DNA of 64,000 nucleotides, taken from positions 56,067,250-56,131,249 of the forward strand of contig CM049318.1 of NCBI GenBank assembly GCA_026874595.1. The letters are read 5' to 3'. Made by a program: the position numbers and the translations under genes. Position 1 is the first letter of the stretch; every line of letters begins with the position of its first letter. The DNA comes from Sipunculus nudus. Lineage: Eukaryota > Annelida > Sipuncula > Golfingiida > Sipunculidae. Below, piece by piece: positions 23,050-34,544 of the stretch. The notes beneath the pieces are model-generated. The model worked only from the letters and a program-made list of their open reading frames with translations, had not been told where the DNA came from and made no database searches.

Positions 23050-26000
23050 TATATATATATCAGGATCGTATACAGAAATATATCCAAAACTTTGCTGTCT
23101 TACACGGCGCCATGTTTACTCCTGTTAGGAAGTATTTATCTGTGTTAAAAACAGGTAGAGCCTGTAGTGATGAGCTTCTTCAAGGTATGCTTTACTTTGG
23201 AAAATAAGACCAAACAGACATGTCTTAATACATATATTTACTCATTTATGACAATTTTTCTATTTTTGCTATATTTGCATTTAAGGCATTGGCGGGGTTT
23301 GTAACTTGGACCTTCTGTAACGAAGTCAAACGCCTTCAAATAAGCTATATGTTCACATATATAAAATATATATGTAAATATGTACATGTATGTTTGTGTG
23401 TGCGGGCGCTGCAAATGATGTCACAAATGACAAAGGTTTGACCCGATGTATATAAAAAAGTAATAATAACAGTCACTAACAAAAAAAGGGAGGGGGGTTT
23501 AAACGATGAGATATCTATCGTCTTTATTTAGGGACTTTTTTACTTTTTTGGTCTTACCTGTACATCCGGGTTAAGAGCTAAAAACACCATCATCCAGTCA
23601 AGCGTTGTGGTCATGGGTGCGATCCCCGCCCCAATCATTTCATGGATAAGTCCAACTAGCTCATTCTCTGTAAACAGATAAAGGGTAGCAGTGAATGACA
23701 CAGTAAAGACATGATCTATGTAAATCCCGTTTTCTTTTAAAAAAAAGCCTGTAATGTATATTCAGTAGAACCTCAACTAACGACCACATCTTTTCAGCTA
23801 CCACCTCGCAATAACGACTATTTTTAACGGTCGCAATTCTTTCTTTGTTCTTTATATAAGGTCTCGCTTAGACGACCACCTCGAAAATGAGACCACTTTA
23901 ACGAGTCCCGTTGATGGTCGTAATATCGAGGTTTTACTGTATTATTACTGACGGTGGTGCCCCTCAGCCTTTGTCATGCAACTTCTCAGTACCCTAGTCT
24001 TGGATATATCCTTACTTTTTTGTACTGAACTACCGGAAACAAAGACAAATGTGATTAAGGGAATCATTTCCCATATTTTCTTCCCAATTCCTGAGAAATG
24101 TGACATCATTTCTCTAAGTATCTATCGCCCCGCAGAGACCATGAGCCGGACCACACCAAAATCCAATGACACAAACACACACACGAACGGGAATGAACGC
24201 ATACCCTCCAGGGGTAGGCAACAATATATAAAATTGTTAAATTACCGCTCACCTGAATTGAGATCCGACGCCTCTCCTTGCTGTATCCTTACCAGGTAAG
24301 CATCACAAATGTCTTTGAGGTCATCTGGGTCCATGTTTGTCTTGTGCTCGTCGACAAGGCTATGTAGTAGCTCTCTCTGCTCTTGCGCTATCTGCATCAG
24401 CTTCTTGAATCCAAACATGTCTCCGGGGAGGTGTCTCACTTGCGGGAACGTACTCAGTACAGTAGACGGGTCGATCAACTCGGTGATCTCATCAAATCCT
24501 TTAATAAACTTCCTGAATCTTACGTCATTATATTCCCATCTATACCCGAGTGTAACTGCAACCAGAATGTTAGCAGCTGCAGACGACAAAAAGTGCCAAG
24601 GTTCGCAGGGCTTCCCATTCAGGGCAGTGACGTAATCTACCAAATGTGTCACTTCTGTTTTTATCCAGTCTTCCAGCATGCCGCCTGAAGCAGTAAATTT
24701 TCTCAGGTGGAATAGGGCGAAGCTTCGTTGTTTCTTCCATTCGGGCCCAGAGCGGGACAAAACTCCTAAAACATATATAATGTATACCGTGTTAATGATT
24801 TATAGAGATCATTTATATTCAGGACAGACAAAAAAGAATGCTTTTTATGTAATGACGGCTCCTATTTTGCCTGTGAACTTTTGATTTATTTTTTTTTTGG
24901 GGGGGGGGAGGCGGGAGGGGTAAAGAAGCACTAAATCCTCATTATTACAAAGGCTAACAATTGCTCTTGGCCATAATTGTGATAGATTCGTGTATTTTCG
25001 GAGTTGTCATATAAACTTTTTGTGATTCAACTGCAATATTCTTAGAATTGTCCCACATGTGTCCGTCCCCTCTCCTGACAAACGACCAACTATTTTGTCT
25101 CAAATCGTACAAATAACCCGCTCCTTCTACATTTTTAGCCCAAGGTCCCTAGAGAATTTTGGCGCGTTCTAAGGTATATTTTATTTGAGTTTCAAAAATA
25201 TGTATTTGATGAGCACATTAATGCAGTTGTGACTTTCCAGTTTCGTTCACTGTTCACTAAAGCTTGTCAAGTCCAAAGCGGTATTTGTTTAAAATAGTCG
25301 TCTCCTAACAAAGCCAAATATAGTTCTACGATTGGGGCCTCTATATGTAAGAAAAAGAATCCCATTGGAGAGATCATGTAACAATATCACCTACAGCTTC
25401 TAATGCCTGTTGTGATACTACACTCTGAGAAAAAATGGGTTCTTAATGGTTTCTTTATGAAGCCACATGGTTCTATCAAGAACCATGTTTTCTTTATAGA
25501 AGCATTTTCTCATGTAAAAGGGTTCCATCTGGCACTTGAATGTTCGTGCCTTTAGCAGATAGAACCCGTGTTGTGACCGGCTGTCCCGGTTGATTAGGCC
25601 TGCCTGTGCCCCGTGTATTTGAACCACGAGGTCAACTGTCGAACAGCCCGTATACCTGCTCCAATTGCAATATATTTGACAATACAGTAATTTGAATTTA
25701 ACTGGTAATAGCGTTATATATTTCATCATAAACGATTAGACATCTAACCTTCATGATTTCATGCTATAGTATTAAGATATACGAAACTGGGTTCTGAATT
25801 CTGCATTAAATGTACAATAATGATTGCATGAATCAAATTATTATTGTATTTATATTTATGTTAAATACTTATGATAAACAGATGATTTAATATATCATAT
25901 AGATGATCTTTATAGATGATCTTTATAGTGTTTATATTAGAAAAGTAACATCCGTTATTCATATCATGACTGTTGCTATTTCATTTTCGGGTACATTATA

Positions 26001-27379
26001 AACATGTAGACCATTTTGTTTTATATAAAGTATGCAACCCATCCGTTTCCCATGGCGTAAGGGTGAGGGTGGTATAAAGATCAAACTTCACTCATAATGC
26101 ACTGAATGACAGCACCAGATATGCCACATTTACCACATATTCATTCTGTTACAACCACCGCATACATGTACCACCTATCCTGTTGCACGGCCGTGTCTAG
26201 CGAGTGGAAGCCACGTTTGATAAATGAGCTTAAACCGTGATAAAAAGAACACCCATTTAAACAACAACAACTCCGTGAGTGTGACATGCAGCCTTGGGCG
26301 TGTCGGTACTGTGTATCAAGAAATATTTGTGGTCCAGCCTGGGCGTCAACACAGGGGGGGGGGGGGCTGGAGAGGGAGGGGGAGGTAAATATCCGCCAAC
26401 TATTTAGTAGGGGGGGGTTCAATGTAATTATGTTCAGAGAATAATATCTATTTCAATAATATATGTTGGAAATGAAATATATTAATAATTAGAAATGTAG
26501 ACTTTGTTCTTTTTCAAATTAATGCTATTTTAAATGTCTAGAATTCGACGACATTTTTTTTTAAATAATTTGGGACAAGTAAATATTAATTAACTACTTT
26601 ATCTTCAGCTCCAGAGTGATAATAATTAAGCTTACATCTTCCTTAAATATTGCTGCTTTAAATTAATTAAACCTGTCAGGTCTTTCGTTGATCGCATTTG
26701 AATAGGGTTAAAAGAAACTATAACCATGTTATAGGGGACACTCCATAATTTTCTGCAATCATTCCTCCCCACCAAATGTAAGCGAAACGTATAAGATTCC
26801 TAATACCAATATACATTCCTTTTCCAACCCCGCAACACAAACACACACGCCACCCTGTATTAAAAGCGTTCTAAAAGTTAAAAACACTCAACAAAAGATG
26901 TTAAAAGTAAAATCAAACATTAATAATATACAGATTTTGTATGTCTCACCTCTCCCTTTCAAAAACTCTGACGTTAGTATGAAGTACGGACGACCGGCCA
27001 AGCGAGCGCCTTCTTTTAGGAAGCCTTGCTTGATCGTTTCATGTCCGTTCAGTATAACAGCTGACTGCATGCCGAAATACACCGTGAAGACATTACCGTA
27101 TTTCTTCCTCAAATCACTGAAGAGTTTCGTGGCGCTTCCAGCAGTTGCCAAGTATGGGATGCTTCCGATCACGGGTATCCATGGCAACCCTGGCGGAAGG
27201 CACTTGGCACTGCGGGAACGAGGCAGAACCGCCAAAATTCCCACAATTATGCAGACGATGGCGGTGTATCGGAAAAAAATGCAGGACCTTGTCCATCCAT
27301 CCAGCCCAAAATAGCTGAAAACTTGTTTCCCCGATTCAGTATAGTTTGTCCCCATCATTTTTTTAAATCCCTTAATCAC
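21645..27379 (-). CDS. Cytochrome P450, CYP2 clan, five exons
   Basis: Microsomal heme-thiolate monooxygenase-type protein. Exons: 27379-26950, 24765-24253, 23667-23558, 22598-22268, 21829-21645, with intron phases 1,1,0,1 and GT-AG borders. The joined CDS is 1569 nt with no internal stop, giving 522 aa from the first Met (Met8 or Met9 are alternatives), normal for the family. Seen features: a hydrophobic ER anchor at about residues 31-52, the hinge [20 protein letters not shown] (W153-R157), I-helix [11 protein letters not shown] (327-337), EIYR (385-388), FRPERHL (438-444), and FSFGPRSCIG with heme Cys466. The last intron falls at PFSFG|PR in phase 1, as in CYP2 genes. The I-helix lacks the usual acid-Thr pair. 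Substrate and family number cannot be told. Introns carry MITEs and AT microsatellites. Confidence 0.93.
21965..22025. repeat. (TA)n microsatellite in CYP intron 4
   Basis: About 30 TA units within the 438-bp intron 4. Confidence 0.95.
22268..22598 (-). CDS. CYP exon 4 (ExxR and PER region)
   Basis: 331 nt from TTGCAG|GATAAA to TTTCG|GTAATT. It starts [12 protein letters not shown], contains EIYR, the [12 protein letters not shown] loop, [15 protein letters not shown] and [13 protein letters not shown], and ends INPFSFG. Confidence 0.93.
22993..23060. repeat. (AT)n microsatellite in CYP intron 3
   Basis: AT array with one AA interruption near 23046. Confidence 0.95.
23558..23667 (-). CDS. 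CYP exon 3 (I-helix)
   Basis: 110 nt between TTTACAG| and CAG|GTAAGA. It encodes [20 protein letters not shown] and the rest of the I-helix to NPDVQ. Phase 1 in, phase 0 out joins both neighbours in frame. Confidence 0.92.
23763..23939. mobile_element. Tigger/pogo-like MITE in CYP intron 2
   Basis: The left end CAGTAGAACCTCAACTAACG and the right end, read inverted as CAGTAAAACCTCGATATTAC, form imperfect TIRs around phrases such as CGACCACCTCG. TA follows the right end; the left flank TT is probably a decayed TA. Confidence 0.75.
24253..24765 (-). CDS. CYP exon 2 (helices C to H)
   Basis: 513 nt between the acceptor TTTTAG|GAG and the donor TTCAG|GTGAGC. It carries [15 protein letters not shown] (C helix, Trp/Arg for heme propionate) and [10 protein letters not shown] before the I-helix exon. 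It is long, equivalent to several exons of vertebrate CYP2 genes. Confidence 0.92.
25421..25575. repeat. Interspersed repeat in CYP intron 1, GGTTCT/AGAACC type
   Basis: Starts CACTCTGAGAAAAAATGGGT and ends in AGATAGAACCCGTG. Internal GGTTCTATCAAGAACC is a perfect hairpin. The arrangement resembles a foldback MITE; the family is not identified. Confidence 0.45.
26340..26880. other. CYP intron 1, first part, with G-tract and low-complexity DNA
   Basis: Poly-G/GA-rich runs near 26354-26390 and 26411-26418, then AT-rich DNA. The segment 26740-26949 is the parental intron sequence shared with the pseudogene at 11.6-11.8 kb. Confidence 0.6.
26950..27379 (-). CDS. CYP exon 1 (anchor, hinge, N-terminal region)
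   Basis: 430 nt ending in the donor GGGAGAG|GTGAGAC. It encodes the membrane anchor, Pro-rich hinge and [20 protein letters not shown] up to FLKGRG. The start is uncertain among Met codons at 27379, 27358 and 27355. Confidence 0.9.
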
Positions 27380-28620
27380 TAAGTGAAGTAATTTAAATAT
27401 TTGAAGTAAATTTCAGCTTAATCCGAATGGTATGTCCAGTGAGTCTCCGTTTCACTCAAAGCTGCATATACATGTATTAATTCTTGCCCGTTGAGAACAT
27501 TAAGAACAACTATTTCAACTAATTCTAAAATTTCCTAAAGCCCGAATGTATGTTTCTGTTCTCCTATTACATTTAAGCAATTCTGTCGATTTGCAATTGG
27601 CATGGAATTCTTTGACAAAACCGGTACGTAAAAGTCAATTTGAGCGGCATTTGTCTATAAAAATTCGAATACCTCATAGATATCATTCCATGCAGTCTCA
27701 ATTGAAAGTCTACGCTTCCTCTACCTAGAAAGCAGTCTTGCACGCTTGCAATGTGTACGGCATGTGATTTGGATACGATGAATGGCCCCTTTTATACATG
27801 CGCGTTTGACAAAGGCATGTAGATTTTACTGGCGCCCCTATGCGGCAATAATGTTAAACACAGGTATTCAGTTGTCGTCCGCAAACCAGTGGGCCACAAT
27901 GCTGATTGCGGGACGCCAATTGCGCGGCCGTTAACCCGTCCTTTGTCAAGGACAACATTTAATTCGTAATGTTGTCTGCTGTTTAGCCGGGGGTGTCCAC
28001 TACGACGTTTGTCTGCGGGGATACTGAGGCCAAAGGCGTGAAGGTTCCCCAAACATACCCGATTCTTTGTTGATATAACTGAAGATTAATTCTTACAACT
28101 CACGTGATTCTGTGTACAATATCAATTCAAACTTATTAATACCTGTTCAGAGATATATATTTAATTATACAAAAAAGGTTATGACTGCATATACATGTTA
28201 CCGTTAACACTACTGAATGTAAACGCAGGAAAAAATCACACCCTTCTGGTCTATCACCTCTGTCATACTCAGAGGAACCCTTCTCCCTTTAACTCGCGCA
28301 TTGTTGATAATGCCCATTGGGGTCAAATTATCTTCAAGGATGGGGTTGGGGGATAAACGGCAGGTGTGGGACCGTAATCAAAAGTTTGGACAATATATAT
28401 ATGTGTGTGTGTGTATACACCTTTTATTGTCTGTGTGACAATAAAGTATAAAGTTTTAATAAAAAGGTATATTATTATGTTTCCAATATATTTAGTTTAG
28501 TTTAGATATATAATTTTTCATAATAAACTCAGATAGGCAACCAAAGTCTACAATTATTAATATATTTAATTTCCAATATATAAATATTATTCTCTGAATA
28601 TCAGAGGGTGATGATTACAT
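27380..28620. other. 5' flank of the CYP gene
   Basis: No clear TATA box or 5' untranslated exon can be defined. A moderately GC-rich open frame at 27792-28052 (minus) has no recognised domain. It may just be non-coding. Confidence 0.35.
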
Positions 28621-28639
28621 TGAACATCCCTCTTGCTAA

Positions 28640-28776
28640 AATGTGTGTGTGTGTGTGGGAGGGGGGGGGGGGTTAGTCGAAGTTATACTTGCGACGATGT
28701 TTCCGAAACGTGTGTGTGTGTGGGAGGGGGGGGGGGGTTAGTCGAAGTTATACTTGCGACGATGTTTCCGAAACGT
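28640..28776 (+). repeat. Tandem duplication, ~66-bp unit
   Basis: Two near-identical copies made of a (TG)n run, GGGAGGG with a long G tract, and TTAGTCGAAGTTATACTTGC followed by GACGATGTTTCCGAAACG. Confidence 0.85.
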
Positions 28777-29732
28777 TTAACAGCACGACAGATAAACACT
28801 AGCCCGACCGATGCCACTGTCGGGGGAGTCAATGCCGGGAAGATAAGAGTATATGTATATATTCAACCTTTACATCCCACCCCAGTAATTGATATTGCAT
28901 TTTTTATTTATCTTGTATTTTCAATCAGTTTCCGTGAGAGTTTATTTTTATATTGGATGTGCAGTTACCTGCCTTGGATTATTATTTTATAAACACGAAT
29001 GTTTACATATATGTATATTTGTACATGAATTTTCTAAACCCAGCTAGCGGCTTTGATAACAGCGCTCATAGTTCAGCGCTGAGTGACCCTTACAGGTACG
29101 CGGGTCGGTAGCACTCTGTACGCAGTATCTTGTCTATATTTAGCTCAATTCTTAGAATCGAGCCGCTGTTCTACGAAAGCGATCTCCTAATGTGTAGAGT
29201 TCATGTTCAGGTCAGTATAGGAACACGACATCTGATATATAGAAGTGGCTTTATCAGTTGGAGATCATGGACGCATACACCTTACAGGTGCTTGATCTGC
29301 TTAAAGCTTGAGCGGGAAAGCTAGTATCTATTTGTTGGCAAAAACATATTTCCGATGTGTTTTTTATTAAACATGTAAACTATGTCGCGGGCAATGTACT
29401 TTTCAGCATGTTACTACACATTAACGAACGTGACTGTTGTAGACGGTTTAAGGAGGAGTAATTATGACATTGGTCTTAAACTAAATACAAAATATAATTT
29501 TATATATTCAACACAAACAGGCGAATGTATTAAACGTATTAAAAATTAAATAGTAAGCACGTAGATGATGTTCGCTGGTTCATTTGAACGACATTCTCTT
29601 CTAAACTGAGTGAAAGTTAATAGGCGTGGAATTCAACCTAATGATATGATATAAATTGCTTGAATAAAGCCCAATAGATTGGTTCCCCAATTATATATAT
29701 AGGCCGGGCGATGAATCGTTTAATACTCTCTG

Positions 29733-29836
<104 letters not shown>

Positions 29837-29839
29837 GGT

Positions 29840-31310
29840 TGTCTTCTTTTTTGTGGTGGTTTCCAATTCGCGATATTCACGGTCGCTCTCTGACCGCGAA
29901 ATTGAAACCACGCAATTTTGAATGCATATATACCAGGCCACGAACGTTAATTTCAGAAGCTGCCGTTATAATTATAATTGGCGACAGTTGAGATTAAGCT
30001 TTAACTACGTGGTGATGTCCATCGAGCCTGGTGCATATAATTTAAGTGATTCAGGGAGAATTAAAAACAGGGCACATACAATAGTATCGGTTTGCTTAGA
30101 TGTAGCCCATACCTTTCGTGCTCTCTCCTTGCGCTGAATTCGGTTCCCTCCGCTGAGAGAGCCCAAGTACGAGGTGTTTAAAAACTGGAGACATGCCACT
30201 GGACAATAAAACAATAATTTCCCAGCTAAAAATGTGTGATATATAAGAATACAAAAATATATGTATCATATGGTAACACAACATACCACTTTAAATTAAA
30301 AATAGTCATGTCCATTAAACAGTTGAATCAGGTAGGTCTAGATCTCAAGCTGTAAAAACAAGCATGTCTGGAGGGGATTTCCTTGGGTAGTTCCCCAACA
30401 TAAAACGTCATGCCCGTTTTCAACCTCCAGCGCAGAGTCTAGATATGTTGTGTTTATCCTTAGCATTCATGATAAATTTCTGTACGGAGAATGATGCATC
30501 ACTCACGCCACTTGGTGACTGTCCCAACTTTAGGAACAACTGTCAGGTCCAGGGAAGGTAAACTTTAAAAGTGAGAGCTGTTTAGGCATTAAAGCAGGGG
30601 TTACAATAAAATTTCTTGTTCAGGCGAATACAGTAACATTTTTTGCCGCCGAAGGCGTAAGCTTCCCTGTTACGAACACAATATTGGATTTTATAGGAAT
30701 TTTTGCCCAGTACAAAATTTACGTTCTCCAGTGTACTTGAAGCTTCATATGCGGCGGGTATCCATGGAATGGATACATACGCCGCATTATAACATGCAGT
30801 TAGTTTAGATCCAAAAACTATGACCCTTTGCGGGGATGTGCTGACCCGTTGGGCGCGCCTGGCAGTGTTTCCTGCCGCCCGGCACAGGACTTAGGCCTAA
30901 GTCTGGAAAGAGTCAATGCCCGCCGGGCAGTAATATTTTAAAATCACGTGTATGTGTGCCAAGCCAGGTGATATCCACTGCCGCTAAAAATGAATATTGA
31001 GTAGAAGGTACTCTTTTTACAGAGTTCCGTATTTAGTGATTGATAATAAACAAAATTTGCCGCTAATGTAGTGAACGTAGCCACCTTGTAACTGTATAAA
31101 GGACTAATTCTGTCATAAGCGAAATCATTACTCGCAACAATGAAATCAGCAGTTTATGAAATAATTTTGTAATAACAGTTCATAGTTTCATATCTGATAA
31201 TAAAATATACTACTAAACTAATGATAGAGCTCGAAAAAGGAACCACGTGAAACTTTTAAAAATACAAAAACCGCAAAAATTTAGCCCCGCCTATATAAAG
31301 GCAACCACAG
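29840..31310. other. Non-coding stretch with palindromic patches
   Basis: A TTCGCG-containing half-MITE lies near 29840-29910. GC-rich palindromes (CTGCCGCCCGGCA, TTAGGCCTAA, GCCCGCCGGGC) lie near 30860-30930. A right end of the AACCACAGTA family abuts the LTR element at 31301-31315. No genes seen. Confidence 0.4.
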
Positions 31311-31315
31311 TATAT

Positions 31316-31472
31316 TGTTACGGGGTGACATAGTAACGGACCGAACTGTCTCGCTAGTGAAGCATGCTTTTTCTAGCGAAGCGGTTGGAACGCCGGATAT
31401 GTGCGCCACCGTTATGGGTTCGAATCCCGGATCAGGCCAGTCTTTTCCCCTGAGCAATTTGTCTTCGTAACA
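31316..31472 (+). repeat. Left LTR of the miniature element
   Basis: 157 bp with short terminal inverted ends TGTTACG/CGTAACA, as in retroviral-type LTRs. A CTAG(T/C)GAAGC phrase occurs twice, the second within the A-box. Confidence 0.85.
31374..31427 (+). promoter_or_regulatory. tRNA-like Pol III promoter motifs in the left LTR
   Basis: A-box-like TAGCGAAGCGGTTGG (31374-31388) and a perfect B-box GGTTCGAATCC (31417-31427), separated by 28 bp. The segment between can form D-arm- and anticodon-arm-like pairings. Acceptor-stem halves do not pair, so it is tRNA-derived rather than a tRNA gene. Confidence 0.7.
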
Positions 31473-31591
31473 AAATTGGGGCTCGTCTAACGTGACAGTT
31501 AACTTTGTGGCCCAGGGAATAAGCTCACCAGAGTGTGACTCCTGGGATAATTGGTCTTTTTCTGATAGCAGAACGCTCTTAAGAGGGGGTG

Positions 31592-31744
31592 TGTTACGGG
31601 GTGACATAATATCGAACCGAACTGTCTCGCTAGCGAAGCTTGCTTATTCTAGCGAAGCGGTTAGGACGCCGGACTTGTGCGCCACCGTAATGGGTTCGAA
31701 TCCCGAATCGGCCCAGTATTTTCCCCTCATTTATTTGTCTTCGT

Positions 31745-31748
<4 letters not shown>
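31592..31748 (+). repeat. Right LTR of the miniature element
   Basis: 157 bp, identical in length to the left LTR, following the polypurine tract directly. The (AT)n array begins at its outer edge. Confidence 0.85.
31650..31703 (+). promoter_or_regulatory. tRNA-like Pol III promoter motifs in the right LTR
   Basis: A-box-like TAGCGAAGCGGTTAGG from 31650 and a perfect B-box GGTTCGAATCC at 31693-31703. Both boxes survive although the surrounding LTR has diverged. Confidence 0.7.
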
Positions 31749-31780
<32 letters not shown>

Positions 31781-31882
31781 GGATTCGACACAAGATTTTT
31801 TTTGTCGAATATAATTATATATATATATTTGTTTGAGAGCACTTGCTTCTATACGGAGGTTAGACTCATTTTCGTTTGTACT

Positions 31883-31925
<43 letters not shown>
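31749..31925. repeat. (AT)n microsatellites
   Basis: Arrays at 31749-31777 and about 31888-31925, with a shorter one near 31815-31829. Confidence 0.9.
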
Positions 31926-31928
<3 letters not shown>

Positions 31929-33230
31929 AAACTTTTACTTAAATCATTTTACTCTCACGTTTAAGACAAAATCATCTATTAAAATGACACCTTTAATACA
32001 CCCATATCATCTTTACCAAAGACGGATCGTCCCGTGGAAAAAATATTGGGACTGCCACCTATGCATAATTAAAGTTGCCGTTTCACCTACCTTTTGAGAA
32101 AAAATTTAGGTAATTTCTTGCTTCCTCTGTGTATGTATTAATGATCTATCGGTGATTCTGGTTATTAAAATTAAAAAGGAAGAGGTAATTTTGAAATGTT
32201 CAAGGATTCGTCTTTATCTCGGATCTCGATCTGTGGGTCAACGGATCAGTAACTCGAAATTATAAAGGCCTAAACCATTTCTCTGGCATTGGCAACGCAA
32301 GCGTACTGCTGGTTCTGCTCTTAATACTTTATCATGGTATATGTCGGATCATTTTATCCCCGATCCGGGTTAGCTGTAGTCCTCGGACGTCCAATGTGTA
32401 AAGTCCCAGCGCCCTGGCGTCCTTTAGGTCGGGGACACGAAGAATTTTGTATATCAGCTGATCTAGAGCCAGGAGCCGAGTAAAACACACAAGTGCGACT
32501 GGCTTGGACAGAAAGACATCTGACTTAAGTAGGCTTTCACAATATCGTCTGGCTTAAACTGACATAGTACCCGTTTTATGTTACAAAGTATCGGCTTTAT
32601 TTGAACAGGTTATATATATTAATAATGGCTTAATAACATATATCGGCGGGCCACCTGTTAACTCGGCTGGCTCGACTTTACATTAAATCGGCACGCGGCG
32701 GCGCCGGGCTCTACCCTAACCGGACAAGCGAAGAAAAATGGGAAAGATTGCAAGTCCAGATGCAAACCTTGGCCGACTTTCCAGCAGGTTATATTCGCCA
32801 TGCAGTTGACCCCTATTTGTGCACATTTAGATGCAGAGTGTGCAGTTGTTATTCTTGATTTGTGCAGTTCTTGTAAGTTTAACATTTTGTTCTAGTCACA
32901 GGCTCAAAATGTCATTTATCTAAAACATAAGTAAATATTTCATTTTTATCAAGCTTATTCACATATCAATGGCTATTGTACGAGCTTCCAAATATTCTGT
33001 TATATTTTTGTAAAATTCACAAATAAATTTTTATAATTTCATTTATTTATAATTTATTGAACTTTGATGACACTGGTCCTTTGTCCCTCAAATGCCTTTT
33101 AGTTAGGCCTTGGAGACCTCATATTCCGCAGCCGCTTCCTTACAAGTTTGTGCAATTCTAAAATTTCCTTAGAATATACCCAGCTCTCCTGTGACCTGAA
33201 CTGCTCGTTTCATTCATGTCCTTAATATAT
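31926..33230. other. Non-coding stretch, nothing recognised
   Basis: No coding exon, RNA gene or terminal repeat seen. Confidence 0.4.
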
Positions 33231-33388
33231 ACAGTAATGTGCCGTTTATCCGAATAGATAGGAACACGCGATTCTTTTTCGGATGAATGATTGTTCTGAT
33301 TAACGGATTTGCATCAGGATTAACCTTGATTGTCAAACTGCTGCCGAGAATCGGACGTTATTAGATTGTGACAGATCTAAATTCCATC

Positions 33389-33928
33389 GATTTAATTAAT
33401 ATATCCCGTAAAAAACATTGAAACGGCCTTCGAAAATCAGAATAAGTCCACGAATCTGTTAAATAAAAAAAGACAGGTTACATTAAAAAAATAAGAGTCT
33501 CAGTTTAAACAGACATATAATATAATACATACAGTACTATGCACTAAAAAGTATGATTAATCTTCTATCGTTTTAATTAATATATCCCGTGAAACACATT
33601 GAAACGGCCTTCGAAAATCAGAATAAGTCGGTATCGTACTTAATTCCTGTCATGACAACTCAAATGACCAGCCGTGGTCAGTGAAACTATGCACCACGCA
33701 GGAGACATCGGAATAAGTGAAAAGGGTATAAAAAAGAGGATTCATTTATAAATCCCTTTACTCAATATCAATTTTTCTGGAATATCAACAAATAGGGAGA
33801 ATCTTGTGTTATTTCAGCCTACGAATCTGTTAAATAAAAAAGGACAGGTTACATTAAAAAAAAGAGTCAGTTTAAACAGACATAGTATAATACATACAGT
33901 ACTATGCACTGAATAGTATGATTAATCC
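33389..33928. repeat. Tandem duplication, second copy interrupted
   Basis: Copy 1 (33389-33565) contains ATATATCCCGTAAAAAACAT, GAAACGGCCTTCGAAAATCA, ACGAATCTGTTAAATAAAAA and TACAGTACTATGCACT. Copy 2 begins at about 33573, is broken at about 33629-33818 by ~190 bp of other sequence, then resumes to 33928. A Tigger-like end (CAGTAATGTGCCGTTTATCC) starts upstream at 33232. Confidence 0.7.
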
Positions 33929-33954
33929 CCCCCCCCCCCCCCACACACACACAT
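33927..33954. repeat. Poly-C/(AC)n tract
   Basis: Sixteen C residues followed by about six AC units. Confidence 0.9.
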
Positions 33955-34264
33955 CTCTTTCTAGGATTTCAAATCCGCTCTTCCTCCTTGCGGTAACGAT
34001 CTCTGCATGTACGCGTGATCCCTCTAGACTCGCTTCTAACTACTTTGTATTTTTCCAGATGAGTGATTATTCTACGAAATGGACCCAGTTCTTAGAATCG
34101 TAATCATAAGGTTATTCATACTTCATAACTTTTTCCTCTATTGAGGCTGAGTTGGGCGCAGGTACCTGATATACTAGATACCAGGTATACACGGCAATTC
34201 AAATCTTCCGCATCGTGGATGGTGTAGTTGGCGCGGTGGTTTTAGGGTGATAGCTGCCTTATAA

Positions 34265-34293
34265 AGAAGAACGTATATAAATATATATATAAA

Positions 34294-34339
<46 letters not shown>

Positions 34340-34477
34340 AATAAATAAACATAAAACATATTTATATCTATGTATAATATATATGTGTATATATATATGC
34401 ATATATATATATATATATATACACACACGTATATGATCGTTATGACCCCACTTAATAGAGGTGTCCCCTATATGAGA

Positions 34478-34542
<65 letters not shown>
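34265..34542. repeat. Cluster of (AT)n microsatellites
   Basis: Arrays near 34301-34337, 34380-34430 (with GT units) and 34480-34542. Confidence 0.9.

Positions 34543-34544
<2 letters not shown>

Larger units (their letters stand above)
31316..31748 (+). mobile_element. Miniature LTR retrotransposon (TRIM) with tRNA-like LTRs
   Basis: Two direct repeats of 157 bp (31316-31472, 31592-31748), both TGTTACGGGGTGACAT...CTTCGTAACA, flank only 119 bp. After the left LTR lies TTGGGGCTCGTC (31476-31487), 11 of 12 bases matching a tRNA-Pro primer site. Before the right LTR is AAGAGGGGGTG (31581-31591), a polypurine tract. ATAT flanks both sides but in low-complexity DNA. The LTRs differ at roughly 20 positions, so the insertion is old. 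No coding capacity. Inside each LTR is a tRNA-like A-box/B-box segment, listed separately. A second, inverted member lies at 61426-61722. It must have depended on another element's proteins. Confidence 0.85.

Noticed and set aside
24309-24688. Plus-strand frames opposite CYP exon 2
   Set aside because: Shadows of the intact minus-strand exon, without domains of their own.
27792-28052. Small minus-strand gene upstream of the P450
   Set aside because: Eighty-six codons, no recognised motif and no splice partners seen. Kept only as a remark.
28633-28992. Open frame across the TG/G-rich duplication
   Set aside because: Low-complexity, duplicated frame without domain or codon evidence.
31374-31445. 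A real tRNA gene at the A-box/B-box segment of the LTR
   Set aside because: The acceptor-stem halves do not pair, the T-stem is imperfect, and the segment is duplicated inside two LTRs. It is tRNA-derived, not a functional tRNA.
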